NCBI RefSeq assembly: GCF_001584145.1
Contig: NZ_CP013232.1
Coordinates: 4,340,001-4,404,000 of the forward strand
DNA length: 64,000 nt
Source: Collimonas fungivorans
GTDB lineage: Bacteria; Pseudomonadota; Gammaproteobacteria; Burkholderiales; Burkholderiaceae_D
Direction of reading: 5' to 3'
The translations under genes and the position numbers were made by a program. How positions within the stretch are numbered: position 1 is the stretch's first letter; each line of letters begins with the position of its first letter. The notes under the pieces were generated by a model. It had not been told where the DNA came from, ran no database searches, and saw nothing but the letters and a program-made list of their open reading frames with translations. Positions 23,963 to 33,066 of the stretch are shown here, one piece after another.

Positions 23963-25159
23963 TCAGAATGCATCGCCTGGCACACGCACCCATCCTTCCA
24001 TCAGTACCCGCGCGCTGCGGCTCATGACGGCTTTGGTCACGCTCCATTCGCCGTTGGCCTGGCTGGCTTGCGCACCTACCCGCAAGGTGCCTGACGGGTG
24101 GCCGAAGCGTACGGCGTCGAGGGCGCCGCCGCCGGCCGCCAGATTCACCAGCGTGCCCGGTATCGCCGCGGCTGTGCCGATGGCGACAGCTGCGGTACCC
24201 ATCATGGCGTGGTGCAGCTTACCCATCGACATCGCCCGTACCAGCAGATCGATATCAGCGGCGGCGACCTGTTTGCCGCTGGAGGAAACGTAGGCGGCCG
24301 GCTTGGCGACGAAGGCTACTTTTGGCGTGTGCTGGCGCTTGGCGGCTTCATCGAGCTGCTTGATGAGACCCATGCGCAGCGCTCCGTACGCGCGTATGGT
24401 TTCAAATTTTTCCAGCGCCGCGGCGTCGCTGTTGATGGCGTCCTGCAGCTCAGTGCCGTGATAGCCGAGCGCTTCGGCATTGACGAAAATGGTCGGGATG
24501 CCGGCATTGATCATGGTGACCTTGAGCGTGCCGATTCCAGGGACTTCCAGGTCATCGACCAGGTTCCCGGTGGGGAACATGGATCCGCCTGCGCCCTCCT
24601 CGTCGGCGGCCGGGTCCATGAATTCCAGCTGCACTTCGGCCGCGGGGAAGGTAACGCCATCAAGTTCGAAGTCACCGGTTTCCTGCACCGCGCCGTCGCT
24701 GACCGGCACATGGGCGATGATGGTCTTGCCGATATTGGCCTGCCAGATGCGCACCGTTACCATACCTACGCCGTTTTGCGGAATGCGGCCGGGGTCAACC
24801 AGGCCGCCGGCTATCGCGAATGATCCCACCGCGGCGGACAGGTTGCCGCAGTTGCCGCTCCAGTCGACAAACGCCTTGTCGATGGCGACCTGGCCGAACA
24901 AATAATCGACATCGTGGCCGGGCTTGCTGCTCTTCGACAAGATCACCGTCTTGCTGGTGCTGGAGGTGGCCCCGCCCATGCCGTCGATCTGCTTGCCGTA
25001 GGGGTCGGGGCTGCCGATGACGCGCAGCAGCAGCGCATCGCGCGCGGCGCCAGGCGCCTGCGCTGCCGCCGGCAGGTCCTGCAGGCGGAAGAACACACCT
25101 TTGCTGGTGCCGCCGCGCATGTAGGTGGCGGCGATCTTGATCTGGGGTAGGTGAGTCAT
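23963..25159 (-). CDS. prpF: 2-methylaconitate cis-trans isomerase PrpF
   Basis: A 398-residue PrpF-family protein with the diaminopimelate-epimerase-like fold in two halves. It isomerises the 2-methylaconitate formed by AcnD so that an aconitase can rehydrate it. The start MTHLPQIKIAATYMRGGTSKG is typical, and GAGGATSSTSKTVIL-like sequence near 75-85 and GNCGNLSAAVG near 105 are family signatures. ATG 25159 is chosen because AGGAAAG lies upstream. It is the last gene of the prp operon but is separated from acnD by a 330-base gap full of REP-like repeats, which may alter its expression. Confidence 0.93.
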   Translation of the reverse strand: MTHLPQIKIAATYMRGGTSKGVFFRLQDLPAAAQAPGAARDALLLRVIGSPDPYGKQIDGMGGATSSTSKTVILSKSSKPGHDVDYLFGQVAIDKAFVDWSGNCGNLSAAVGSFAIAGGLVDPGRIPQNGVGMVTVRIWQANIGKTIIAHVPVSDGAVQETGDFELDGVTFPAAEVQLEFMDPAADEEGAGGSMFPTGNLVDDLEVPGIGTLKVTMINAGIPTIFVNAEALGYHGTELQDAINSDAAALEKFETIRAYGALRMGLIKQLDEAAKRQHTPKVAFVAKPAAYVSSSGKQVAAADIDLLVRAMSMGKLHHAMMGTAAVAIGTAAAIPGTLVNLAAGGGALDAVRFGHPSGTLRVGAQASQANGEWSVTKAVMSRSARVLMEGWVRVPGDAF

Positions 25160-25210
25160 ATCATGCTTTCCTGTTGAGAGTTTCATCATTCATGACATAG
25201 TCGCAGAAAA

Positions 25211-25324
25211 TGGGCAGAGTCATCTGGGGCAGAGTCATCTGGGGCAGAGTCATCTGGGGTCGGAGTCATCTGGGGTCGGAGTCGACTTTCGCGGCGCTTT
25301 ATCGCGAAACTCGACTCTGACCCC
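25211..25324. repeat. tandem REP-arm repeats ending in a REP-like palindrome
   Basis: Five head-to-tail copies of a 14-16 base unit run from 25211 to 25286 (for example TGGGGCAGAGTCATC at 25225-25239 and 25240-25254). The last unit opens a palindrome whose arms 25272-25293 and 25303-25324 pair at 20 of 22 positions. The unit is the arm of the window-wide REP-like family, so the array looks like slippage of one arm. Confidence 0.85.
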
Positions 25325-25401
25325 ACATGACGAATTCGGAGAAAGAAAGAGCGCATCCATGGTTTTTCTTTTCTAGCGACACGGTATGTACTCCGTGGTC
25401 C

Positions 25402-25468
25402 GCTAAATGGGGTCAGAGTGAACTTTCTGCGTGCTTTTTGCAGAAACTTCACTCTGACCCCATTTAGC
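25402..25468. repeat. long REP-like palindrome
   Basis: Arms 25402-25430 and 25440-25468 are complementary except at one position (29-base arms, 9-base loop). They carry the core GGGGTCAGAGTGAA. A stem this long in RNA would be very stable and could stop or stabilise the acnD mRNA before prpF. Confidence 0.88.
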
Positions 25469-25488
25469 TACGTGCCTTAAGCGCCTTG

Positions 25489-28083
25489 TCAGGCCGCGGT
25501 CGACGATTCGAGGAAGTCCTGGGCGAAGCGCTGCAGCACACCGCCGGCTTCGTAGATCGAGACTTCTTCCGCGGTGTCGAGGCGGCAGGTGACTGGGACT
25601 TCCAGACGCTCGCCGTTCTTGCGGTTGATGACCAGTGTCAGCGTGGTGCGCGGCGTACGCGCACCCAGCACGTCGAAGGTTTCGCTGCCGTCGATGGCCA
25701 GGGTATTGCGGTTGACGCCGGGCTTGAACTCCAGCGGCAGCACGCCCATGCCAACCAGGTTGGTGCGGTGGATGCGCTCGAAACCTTCCGCCGCGATGGC
25801 TTCTACACCTGCCAGGCGCACGCCTTTGGCCGCCCAGTCGCGTGAAGAACCTTGGCCATAGTCGGCGCCGGCGATCACGATCAGCGGCTGCTTGCGTTCC
25901 ATGTAGACCTCGATGGCTTCCCACATGCGCGTGACCTTGCCTTCCGGTTCGACCCGGGTCAGCGAACCCGCTTTGACCTTGCCATTTTCCTGCACCATTT
26001 CGTTCTTCAGTGTGGGGTTGGCGAAAGTGGCGCGCTGTGCCGTGAGATGGTCGCCGCGATGGGTGGCGTAGGAATTGAAATCTTCCTCCGGCAAACCCAT
26101 CTTGGCCAGGTATTCGCCGGCGGCGCTGTCGAGCATGATGGCGTTCGACGGCGACAGGTGGTCGGTGGTGATATTGTCGCCCAACACCGCCAGCGGCCGC
26201 ATGCCTGTCATGGTACGAGCGCCGGCCAGCGCGCCTTCCCAATATGGCGGACGGCGGATGTAGGTGGTCTGCGGGCGCCAGTCGTACAGCGGGCTGACCT
26301 TCTCGCTGTTATCTGCCACCACGGCGAACATCGGCTCGTAGACCTTGCGGAACAGTTCCGGCTTGACGCTGGCGGCGACAATCGCGTCGATTTCTTCATC
26401 GGACGGCCAGATGTCTTTCAGGGTCACGGGATGACCGTCGGCGTCAATGCCGAGGGTGTCTTTCTCGATGTCGAAACGGATGGTGCCGGCGATGGCGTAA
26501 GCCACCACCAGAGGCGGCGAGGCCAGGAAGGCCTGCTTGGCGTAGGGATGGATGCGGCCGTCGAAGTTGCGGTTGCCGGACAGGACCGCGGTGGCGTACA
26601 GGTCACGCTCCACCACTTCCTTCTGGATGACCGGATCGAGCGCGCCGCTCATGCCGTTGCAGGTGGTGCAGGCAAAGGCGACCACGCCGAAGCCCAGCGT
26701 TTCCAGTTCCGGCAGCAGCCCGGCAGCTTCCAGATATAGGGCGACCGTCTTCGAGCCTGGCGCCAGCGAGCTCTTGACCCATGGCTTGCGGCTCAGGCCG
26801 CGGGCATTGGCGTTGCGCGCCAGCAGGCCGGCGGCGATCATGTTGCGCGGATTGTTGGTGTTGGTGCAGCTGGTGATGGCGGCGATGATCACGGCGCCGT
26901 CCGGCATCAGGCCTGGCTCGTTCTCTACCTTGCCGCTGATGCCGCGCGCCGCCAGTTCCGAGGTCGGCACACGGCTGTGCGGATTGGATGGTCCGGCGAT
27001 ATTGCGCACCACGGAAGACAGGTCGAAGCTGAGGACGCGTTCGTACTCGGCGTTGCGCAGGCTGTCGGCCCACAGTCCGGCTTGCTTGGCGTAGGTTTCC
27101 ACCAACAGGACCTGTGCCTCCTCGCGGCCGGTGAGCCGGAGGTATTTGATGGTCTGCTCATCGATGTAGAACATCGCGGCGGTGGAGCCAAACTCCGGCG
27201 CCATGTTGGAAATGGTGGCGCGGTCGCCCAGCGTCAGGTGCGAGGCGCCCTCGCCGTAGAATTCGAGATAGGAAGACACGACCTTTTGCGCACGCAGGAA
27301 TTCGGTCAGCGCCAGCACGATGTCGGTGGCGGTGATGCCCGGCTGCGGCTTGCCGCTCAGCTCGACGCCGATGATGTCCGGCAGCCGCATCCAGGAGGCG
27401 CGGCCCAGCATCACGCTTTCCGCTTCCAGGCCGCCGACGCCGATGGCGAGCACACCCAGCGCGTCGACCATCGGCGTGTGGCTGTCGGTGCCGACCAGGG
27501 TATCGGGGAAGGCGACGCCGTCTTTCACCTGGATCACCGGCGACATGCGCTCAAGGTTGATCTGGTGCAGGATGCCGTTGCCCGGCGGGATGACGTCGAC
27601 GTTCTTGAACGCCTTCTTGGTCCAGTTGATGAAATCAAAACGGTCTTCATTGCGGCGGTCTTCGATGGCGCGGTTCTTGTCGAAGGCGTCGGCGTCGAAG
27701 CCGCCGCATTCGACCGCCAGCGAATGGTCCACCACCAGCTGGGTCGGCACCACCGGGTTGACCAGCGCCGGGTCGCCGCCTTGCAGGGCAATGGCGTCGC
27801 GCAGGCCGGCGAGGTCAACCAGTGCGGTCTGGCCGAGGATGTCATGGCATACCACGCGTGCCGGGAACCACGGAAAGTCGAGGTCGCGCTTGCGCTCGAT
27901 GAATTGCTTGAGCGATGCGCTCAGGGTCGCCGGGTCGCAGCGGCGCACCAGGTTCTCGGCCAGCACGCGCGAGGTGTACGGCAGCTTGTCGTAGGCGCCG
28001 GGCGCGATGGCATCGACCGCGGCGCGCGTATCGAAAAAATCCAGCTTGGTGCCGGGCAGAGGTTTACGGTTTGCTGTATTCAT
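25489..28083 (-). CDS. acnD: Fe/S-dependent 2-methylcitrate dehydratase AcnD
   Basis: An 864-residue aconitase-superfamily enzyme that dehydrates 2-methylcitrate to 2-methylaconitate. The length and sequence match AcnD of bacteria that lack PrpD. Cluster cysteines are seen in AITSCTNTNNPRN near 410 and FACTTCNGMSG near 478-481. The C-terminal swivel domain carries YGQGSSRDWAAKG near 760. It requires PrpF, encoded next in the operon. It is preceded by a dispersed repeat and followed by REP-like repeats, giving unusual gaps for an operon. Confidence 0.94.
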   Translation of the reverse strand: MNTANRKPLPGTKLDFFDTRAAVDAIAPGAYDKLPYTSRVLAENLVRRCDPATLSASLKQFIERKRDLDFPWFPARVVCHDILGQTALVDLAGLRDAIALQGGDPALVNPVVPTQLVVDHSLAVECGGFDADAFDKNRAIEDRRNEDRFDFINWTKKAFKNVDVIPPGNGILHQINLERMSPVIQVKDGVAFPDTLVGTDSHTPMVDALGVLAIGVGGLEAESVMLGRASWMRLPDIIGVELSGKPQPGITATDIVLALTEFLRAQKVVSSYLEFYGEGASHLTLGDRATISNMAPEFGSTAAMFYIDEQTIKYLRLTGREEAQVLLVETYAKQAGLWADSLRNAEYERVLSFDLSSVVRNIAGPSNPHSRVPTSELAARGISGKVENEPGLMPDGAVIIAAITSCTNTNNPRNMIAAGLLARNANARGLSRKPWVKSSLAPGSKTVALYLEAAGLLPELETLGFGVVAFACTTCNGMSGALDPVIQKEVVERDLYATAVLSGNRNFDGRIHPYAKQAFLASPPLVVAYAIAGTIRFDIEKDTLGIDADGHPVTLKDIWPSDEEIDAIVAASVKPELFRKVYEPMFAVVADNSEKVSPLYDWRPQTTYIRRPPYWEGALAGARTMTGMRPLAVLGDNITTDHLSPSNAIMLDSAAGEYLAKMGLPEEDFNSYATHRGDHLTAQRATFANPTLKNEMVQENGKVKAGSLTRVEPEGKVTRMWEAIEVYMERKQPLIVIAGADYGQGSSRDWAAKGVRLAGVEAIAAEGFERIHRTNLVGMGVLPLEFKPGVNRNTLAIDGSETFDVLGARTPRTTLTLVINRKNGERLEVPVTCRLDTAEEVSIYEAGGVLQRFAQDFLESSTAA

Positions 28084-28106
28084 GGCTCAATCAGGGAAAG
28101 AATAAT

Positions 28107-28177
28107 GTAGGGTGGGCACCTGCGCCCACGCGGATGGCTCGGGGCACAGCGTGGGCAAAACTGCCTGCTCACCCTAC
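28107..28177. repeat. dispersed GTAGGGTGGGCA-type repeat (prpC-acnD gap)
   Basis: The element begins GTAGGGTGGGCAC and ends with the near-reverse complement CTCACCCTAC. Inside it has GCCCACGCGG and GCGTGGGC, which can pair. Its last four bases provide the prpC stop codon. Relatives occur at 30338, 38409, 40125 and 63785. Confidence 0.8.
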
Positions 28178-29349
28178 CGTTTAGCGATCGGCACAAACGC
28201 CAGGTTGTCCGGGCCGACATAATTGGCCGACGGCCGGATGATCTTGTTGTCGATGCGCTGCTCTATGATATGAGCAGCCCAGCCGGAGGTGCGGGAAATC
28301 ACGAACAGCGGCGTAAACATCGCGGTCGGCACACCCATCATGTGGTACGAGACGGCGGAAAACCAGTCCAGGTTGGGGAACATTTTCTTGACTTCCCACA
28401 TCACGCTTTCCAGCCGTTCGGCGATATCGAACATCGCGGTCGAACCGGCTTCCACCGACAATGTGCGCGCCACTTCCTTGATCACCTTGTTGCGCGGATC
28501 GGAGACGGTATACACCGGATGGCCGAAACCGATCACAACTTCCTTGTTCGCGACCCGGTTGCGGATATCGGCTTCCGCTTCGTCCGGATTGTCGTAGCGT
28601 TTCTGGATTTCAAACGCAGCTTCATTGGCGCCGCCGTGTTTCGGACCGCGCAAGGCGCCGATGGCGCCGGTGATGGCGGAATGGAAATCCGAGCCGGTGC
28701 CGGCGATCACCCGGCTGGTAAAGGTGGAGGCATTGAATTCGTGCTCGGCGTACAGGATCAGCGAGACGTGCATTGCCTTTTCCCACGAGGCGGACGGCTT
28801 GGCGCCGTGCAGCAGGTGCAGGAAATGGCCGCCGATGGAATCGTCGTCGGTTTCGACTTCGATGCGCTTGCCGTTGTGGCTGAAGTGATACCAGTACAGC
28901 AGCATGGAGCCGAACGAAGCCATCAGGCGGTCGGCAATGTCGCGCGCGCCGGGCGCGTTGTGGTCGTCTTTCTCCGGCAAGGCGCAGCCGAGCACCGAGA
29001 CGCCGGTGCGCATCACGTCCATCGGGTGCGAAGCGGCAGGCAAGGCTTCCAGCGCAGCCTTGACGCTGGCCGGCAAGCCGCGCAGGGCTTTCAGCTTGGT
29101 CTTGTAGCCCTTCAGTTCGGCGCTGTTCGGCAGCTTGCCGTGCACCAGCAGGTAAGCGATTTCCTCGAATTCGCAGGTATCGGCGATATCCAGGATGTCG
29201 TAGCCGCGGTAATGCAGGTCGTTGCCGGTTTTACCGACCGAACACAGGGCAGTGTTGCCTGCGGCGACGCCGGACAGGGCGACGGATTTTTTCGGTTTGA
29301 AAGCAGTGGTTTGTTCGTTTGTTGCTGCATTTGTTGATGCGTCGCTCAT
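28174..29349 (-). CDS. prpC: 2-methylcitrate synthase PrpC
   Basis: A 391-residue citrate-synthase-family enzyme condensing propionyl-CoA with oxaloacetate. The start includes [20 protein letters not shown], typical of PrpC rather than of GltA, which is longer. Active-site regions [27 protein letters not shown] near 278-290 and the C-terminal [13 protein letters not shown] with the substrate-binding arginine are intact. The TAG stop lies in the first bases of a dispersed repeat. It sits 44 bases after prpB. Confidence 0.95.
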   Translation of the reverse strand: MSDASTNAATNEQTTAFKPKKSVALSGVAAGNTALCSVGKTGNDLHYRGYDILDIADTCEFEEIAYLLVHGKLPNSAELKGYKTKLKALRGLPASVKAALEALPAASHPMDVMRTGVSVLGCALPEKDDHNAPGARDIADRLMASFGSMLLYWYHFSHNGKRIEVETDDDSIGGHFLHLLHGAKPSASWEKAMHVSLILYAEHEFNASTFTSRVIAGTGSDFHSAITGAIGALRGPKHGGANEAAFEIQKRYDNPDEAEADIRNRVANKEVVIGFGHPVYTVSDPRNKVIKEVARTLSVEAGSTAMFDIAERLESVMWEVKKMFPNLDWFSAVSYHMMGVPTAMFTPLFVISRTSGWAAHIIEQRIDNKIIRPSANYVGPDNLAFVPIAKR

Positions 29350-29393
29350 TGCCTGATCTCCTGACGGAAAAGAATCGATGTGTATGGATGGTC

Positions 29394-30281
29394 TTATTTC
29401 TTCTGGGCCGCAAACAAGGCGTCCAGGTGCCGTTCGAAATCGTGATAGTTGATGCGCTCGTACAGTTCCATGCGGGTCTGCATGGTGTCGACCACATTCT
29501 TTTGCGTGCCGTCGCGGCGGATCGCGGCATACACGTTTTCCGCCGCCTTGTTCATGGCGCGGAAGGCCGACAGCGGATACAGCACCAGGCCGACGTCGGC
29601 CGACTTCAATTCTTCCACCGTGAATAACGGCGTGGAGCCGAATTCGGTGATGTTGGCCAGCACCGGCACTTTGACCGCGGCGGCGAAGGTCTGGTACATG
29701 CCAAGCTCAGTGATGGCTTCCGGGAAAATCATGTCGGCGCCGGCCTCGACGCAGGCGATTGCGCGTTCCAGCGCCGATTCCAGTCCTTCGACCGCGAGCG
29801 CGTCGGTGCGCGCCATGATCACGAAATTGTCGTCGGTACGGGCATCGACCGCGGCCTTGATGCGGTCGACCATTTCCTGTTTGCTGACGATTTCCTTGTT
29901 GGGACGATGGCCGCAGCGCTTGGCGCCGACCTGGTCTTCGATGTGGATCGCGGCGGCGCCGAACTTGATCATGGACTTGACGGTGCGCGCGACGTTGAAG
30001 GCGCTGGCGCCGAAACCGGTGTCGACGTCGACCAGCAACGGCAGGTCGCAGACATCGGTGATGCGGCGCACGTCGGTCAGCACGTCGTCCAGGTTGGAGA
30101 TGCCGAGGTCGGGCAAGCCGAGCGAACCGGCGGCGACGCCGCCGCCGGACAGGTAGATCGCCCTGAAGCCGGCACGCTTTGCCAGCAGCGCGTGGTTGGC
30201 GTTGATGGCGCCGATCACCTGCAGCGGCGATTCTTCCTGCACCGCCTTGCGGAAGGCCGCGCCTGCGGAATATGAACTCAT
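29394..30281 (-). CDS. prpB: 2-methylisocitrate lyase PrpB
   Basis: A 295-residue member of the isocitrate lyase/PEP mutase superfamily that splits 2-methylisocitrate to pyruvate and succinate. The catalytic cysteine is Cys123 in [12 protein letters not shown]; the Mg-binding DVDTGFG is at 85-91. ATG 30281 is chosen for the AGGAGAAG eight bases upstream. It is the first gene of the operon, with a long leader (about 170 bases) containing a dispersed repeat, under the sigma-54 promoter at 30466-30480. Confidence 0.95.
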   Translation of the reverse strand: MSSYSAGAAFRKAVQEESPLQVIGAINANHALLAKRAGFRAIYLSGGGVAAGSLGLPDLGISNLDDVLTDVRRITDVCDLPLLVDVDTGFGASAFNVARTVKSMIKFGAAAIHIEDQVGAKRCGHRPNKEIVSKQEMVDRIKAAVDARTDDNFVIMARTDALAVEGLESALERAIACVEAGADMIFPEAITELGMYQTFAAAVKVPVLANITEFGSTPLFTVEELKSADVGLVLYPLSAFRAMNKAAENVYAAIRRDGTQKNVVDTMQTRMELYERINYHDFERHLDALFAAQKK

Positions 30282-30337
30282 GTCTTCTCCTGATAAAAAT
30301 TGCACCTACGGGCACTAATGCCGATTTGCGAGAACTT

Positions 30338-30420
30338 GTAGGGTGGCCACCCGTGCCCACGCGGAACGTCGATTATTCAAGGAACGCCTTCAGCGTGGGC
30401 AGAAAATCTGCCCGCCCTAC
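30338..30420. repeat. dispersed GTAGGGTGG-type repeat in prpB leader
   Basis: It begins GTAGGGTGGCCACCCGTGCC and ends CTGCCCGCCCTAC, an imperfect inverted terminal arrangement, with an internal CACGCGG/GCGTGGGC pair. It lies between the sigma-54 promoter and prpB, so it is transcribed as part of the leader. Confidence 0.78.
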
Positions 30421-30465
30421 GTCTGTTTCATACAGATAGCTGCATGAGGATTTACCTACTATAGA

Positions 30466-30480
30466 GCAATCAGCGTGCCA
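30466..30480 (-). promoter_or_regulatory. sigma-54 promoter of the prp operon
   Basis: On the minus strand the sequence is TGGCAC-GCTGA-TTGC, an exact match to the -24/-12 consensus with the required five-base spacer. It faces prpB and lies opposite prpR, which encodes a sigma-54 activator. The predicted start is near 30454. Confidence 0.88.
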
Positions 30481-30600
30481 AACCAGCCAAGAGCAATGGC
30501 AGACCATAGGGAAAATCGAAATAGCAAAATAAAATCAATCACTTAGAAAATAAAATAGCAAAAAATCAAATCCACTTCTAGCTTCACCAAACAATAGAAA

Positions 30601-30661
30601 TGTTTCACCCTGTGTTACATTCATCGCTATTGAAACACATGCGTTAAACGCATTTGAAACA
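30601..30661. promoter_or_regulatory. candidate PrpR upstream activating sites
   Basis: TGTTTCA (30601-30607) and TGAAACA (30631-30637 and 30655-30661) form inverted and direct copies of one 7-base motif. A perfect palindrome ATGCGTT-A-AACGCAT lies between them (30639-30653). They sit about 120-180 bases upstream of the sigma-54 promoter and abut the prpR start codon, so they could serve both activation of prpB and autoregulation. Confidence 0.55.
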
Positions 30662-32301
30662 TGCAACCCTCCTCCCCTGCCCGCCGCGATGCCAGCAATG
30701 CTGGCGACAGCAACCAGAAACCGGTGATCTGGACCGTCTCTGTGTCGCGCCTGTCCGACCTGTTCCGCGACATCACGCTGGAATACGACGACCGCGCGAC
30801 CATCGAACCGATCGAGCTGGGCTTCGACGAAGCCGCGCGCCACATCCGCGAACGGATGGAAACCGAACGCTGCGACGCGGTGATCTCAGCCGGCTCCAAC
30901 GGCGCCTACCTGAAAAGCCGGCTGTCGGTGCCGGTGGTGATCGCCAAGGCCAGCGGTTTCGACGTGCTGCAGGCCCTGGCGCGCGCGCGCAAGATCACGC
31001 CCGACATCGGCATCGTCACTTATCAGTCAAGCATGCCGGCGCTCAAGGAATTCCGGGACGCCTTCGGCTTCAATATCCTGCAGCGCGACTACGCCACCGA
31101 AGAAGATGCGCGGGCGCAGATCAATGAACTCAAGGCGCGCGGCGTCAAGGCGATCGTCGGCGCCGGCCTGATCACCGACCTGGCCGAGGAAGCTGGGCTG
31201 GCGGCGGTTTTCGTGTATTCCGCGGCGTCGATCCGCCAGGCTTTCGATGATGCGCTGGAAATCGCGCGGCTGACGCAGCTGGAAGCCAGCCGCGGCCGCG
31301 CCAGCGCGCCGCTGGCAGACACCCTGCGCGCCAAGCACGGCATCAACGATTTGCGCGGCGACTCGCCGGCGATGGAAACCCTGCGCCAGTCCATCGTGCT
31401 GTATGCCAAATCGCAGGCAACGGTGCTGATCCAGGGGGAAACCGGCACGGGCAAGGAACTGGTGGCGCAAGCGATCCACCGCGAAAATTCGCGCGCCCTC
31501 GCCGGCAACAAACCGTTCGTCGCGGTCAATTGCGGTGCGATTGCGGAATCGCTGCTGGAGTCGGAGCTGTTCGGTTACGAGGAAGGCGCGTTCACCGGTT
31601 CGCGCCGCGGCGGCCATGCCGGCCTGTTCGAAGCGGCGCACCGCGGCACGCTGTTCCTGGATGAAATCGGCGAAATGCCGCTGGCGCTGCAAACCCGTTT
31701 GCTGCGGGTGCTGGAAGAGCGCGAAGTGGTGCGGGTCGGCGGCACGCGGCCGATTGCAGTCGAAGTGCGCATCATCAGCGCCACCCATTGCGACCTCGAG
31801 CAGCGCATCCGCGAAGGCCGTTTCCGCGCCGACCTGTTCTATCGCCTGGCGGTGCTGCGCCTGACGCTGGCGCCGCTGCGCCAACGCCCGCAAGACCTGA
31901 TCGCGCTGGCCGAATGGTGCTTGAAAAAAGCGCTGGCCGCGCTGGGCGCTCGCCCGCACCCGAACCTGCATGCCGAAATCGTCGCCTGCACGCCCCTGCT
32001 CAGCGCCTACGCCTGGCCCGGCAATGCGCGCGAAGTACGCAACCTGATGGAAAGGCTGGCGCTGTTCCTGGCGGCCGAACCACTGCAGGCGTTGTCGCCG
32101 GCCTTCATCGCCAGCATTGCGCCGGAGTTCGCCCAGGCGGCAGCAACGCCAGCCGTCGCAGCAACAGCCGCAGACGCCGCACCACAAACCGCCGAAAACA
32201 TCGCGCAAGTGCTGGCCCGCTTTGACGGCAACCGCGCAGCTGCCGCCAGACATCTCGGAATCAGCCGCACTACGCTGTGGCGCAAAATCAAGGGGTCGTG
32301 A
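30661..32301 (+). CDS. prpR: propionate catabolism sigma-54 activator PrpR
   Basis: A 546-residue bacterial enhancer-binding protein. The N-terminal PrpR_N domain (about 20-195) senses 2-methylcitrate. The AAA+ domain shows Walker A GETGTGKE near 260, the sigma-54-contacting GAFTGS loop near 309 and Walker B LFLDEIGE near 335. The C-terminal Fis-type helix-turn-helix is [20 protein letters not shown] at the very end. It is divergent from prpB. Its last 55 bases are part of a duplicated segment whose second copy lies 3.76 kb downstream, but the gene itself is intact. Confidence 0.95.
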   Translation: MQPSSPARRDASNAGDSNQKPVIWTVSVSRLSDLFRDITLEYDDRATIEPIELGFDEAARHIRERMETERCDAVISAGSNGAYLKSRLSVPVVIAKASGFDVLQALARARKITPDIGIVTYQSSMPALKEFRDAFGFNILQRDYATEEDARAQINELKARGVKAIVGAGLITDLAEEAGLAAVFVYSAASIRQAFDDALEIARLTQLEASRGRASAPLADTLRAKHGINDLRGDSPAMETLRQSIVLYAKSQATVLIQGETGTGKELVAQAIHRENSRALAGNKPFVAVNCGAIAESLLESELFGYEEGAFTGSRRGGHAGLFEAAHRGTLFLDEIGEMPLALQTRLLRVLEEREVVRVGGTRPIAVEVRIISATHCDLEQRIREGRFRADLFYRLAVLRLTLAPLRQRPQDLIALAEWCLKKALAALGARPHPNLHAEIVACTPLLSAYAWPGNAREVRNLMERLALFLAAEPLQALSPAFIASIAPEFAQAAATPAVAATAADAAPQTAENIAQVLARFDGNRAAAARHLGISRTTLWRKIKGS

Positions 32302-32330
32302 AAGCCCTCCCGAGTTAACCCGAGGACGAA

Positions 32331-32360
32331 AAAAAGCCGCCCATAAAGGCGGCTTTTCTT
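32331..32360 (+). terminator. rho-independent terminator after prpR
   Basis: GCCGCC (32336-32341) and GGCGGC (32348-32353), flanked by A-run and TTTTCTT, form a classical terminator that can work in both directions. The same hairpin recurs in the right copy of the flanking repeat. Confidence 0.88.
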
Positions 32361-32393
32361 GAGAAGCCGTTTGATTACAACGGCTGATATTCT

Positions 32394-32427
32394 TGGCGAG
32401 ACGGGGATTCGAACCCCGGATAGGCCA
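32394..32427 (-). pseudogene. tRNA-Ser 3'-end fragment (left island junction)
   Basis: Read on the minus strand this is the T arm and acceptor 3' strand plus CCA of the tRNA-Ser at 36155-36245, with three bases missing in the acceptor. There is no anticodon or 5' half. It marks the left end of the island and looks like a displaced attachment-site copy. Confidence 0.8.
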
Positions 32428-32432
32428 TGAAA

Positions 32433-32756
32433 CCACCATTCCAAGTATATATTTTTTATTTAAAATCAAAGACTTACCTTTTATTTATTGCGATATTAAA
32501 TTACCTTTAGAGATTACATAACTTGTTGATTTAATTGATTTTATGTTTTCTCAATATCGCAATTTATAGGGTGACTATAGAGAGTAATAGTTTAATTATT
32601 TGCCTTACGGAAAATTTCAACTATTCTGTCAATTGATGTCCTCGAGGCATCTTTTCAAAGCCAATTGTTTCCAGCGAGAGCAGGGTTGAAATAACGTCCT
32701 GACTCGGTTTGCAGATGCCAAATAATTTCAAGATTGAATCAACCGTAAGGGAAACA
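32433..32756. other. AT-rich leader of the island, with an inverted repeat
   Basis: No gene is supported here. The stretch is much richer in A and T than the flanking chromosome. ATTGCGATATT (32487-32497) and AATATCGCAAT (32553-32563) are a perfect 11-base inverted pair separated by 55 bases, which could be protein binding or recombination sites. The promoter of the ubiquitin-like gene is presumably within 32580-32740, but I cannot fix it. Confidence 0.5.
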
Positions 32757-32981
32757 ATGATGCAGATTTTTATCAAATCAGCAGATAACTCTATAAATAC
32801 CACGCTTGAGGTTGAGCTCTCAGACACTATCGAATACGTTTATGCGAAAACTCAAGACAAAACAGGAATCACCTTTGACAAATTTTTGCTGATGTATGCC
32901 TACAAAAATCTGGAAAAAGGCAAGCGGGTATCAGACTATGGTATCAAAGAGAACTCCATCGTGGCTATGGCGTTGAGGTAA
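32757..32981 (+). CDS. stand-alone ubiquitin-like protein
   Basis: The 73-74 residue product (ATG 32757 or 32760, AAGGGA five to eight bases upstream) aligns over its whole length with eukaryotic ubiquitin, recalled from memory, with one inserted residue near position 11. About half of the positions are identical, including MQIF-K, TLEVE, SDTIE, AK-QDK-GI, K-LE-G, SDY and the final LR. It ends at the position equal to ubiquitin Arg72, so the conjugating LRGG tail is absent. The Leu8-Ile44-Val70 patch reads Ala, Met, Ala. Lysines equal to K6, K29, K33 and K48 remain. No E1, E2 or JAB-type gene is nearby. Conjugation is unlikely; binding mimicry or a scaffold role is possible. Confidence 0.85.
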   Translation: MMQIFIKSADNSINTTLEVELSDTIEYVYAKTQDKTGITFDKFLLMYAYKNLEKGKRVSDYGIKENSIVAMALR

Positions 32982-33066
32982 CTCGTATTTGGAGCGGGTC
33001 GGCTGCGTTTTATCAGGAAATTTATGAGACGACAGCGTAATCGCGTCCGTAATGTCATCGTGTCTA

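Larger units (their letters stand above)
32246..32432. repeat. left copy of island-flanking direct repeat
   Basis: This stretch (prpR 3' end, terminator, tRNA-Ser 3' end) is repeated imperfectly at 36006-36194. Identity is high but not complete: small substitutions and short indels occur around 32295-32330, and three bases are missing within the tRNA part near 32398. The repeat ends where the tRNA-Ser sequence breaks off. The intact prpR is attached to this copy. Confidence 0.88.

Noticed and set aside
25211..25286. CRISPR array
   Set aside because: The units follow each other without spacers and are arms of the REP-like palindrome; no cas gene is present.
31027..32469. 480-residue frame on the minus strand
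   Set aside because: It is the mirror frame of prpR and runs through the terminator and tRNA fragment; composition is that of an antisense shadow.
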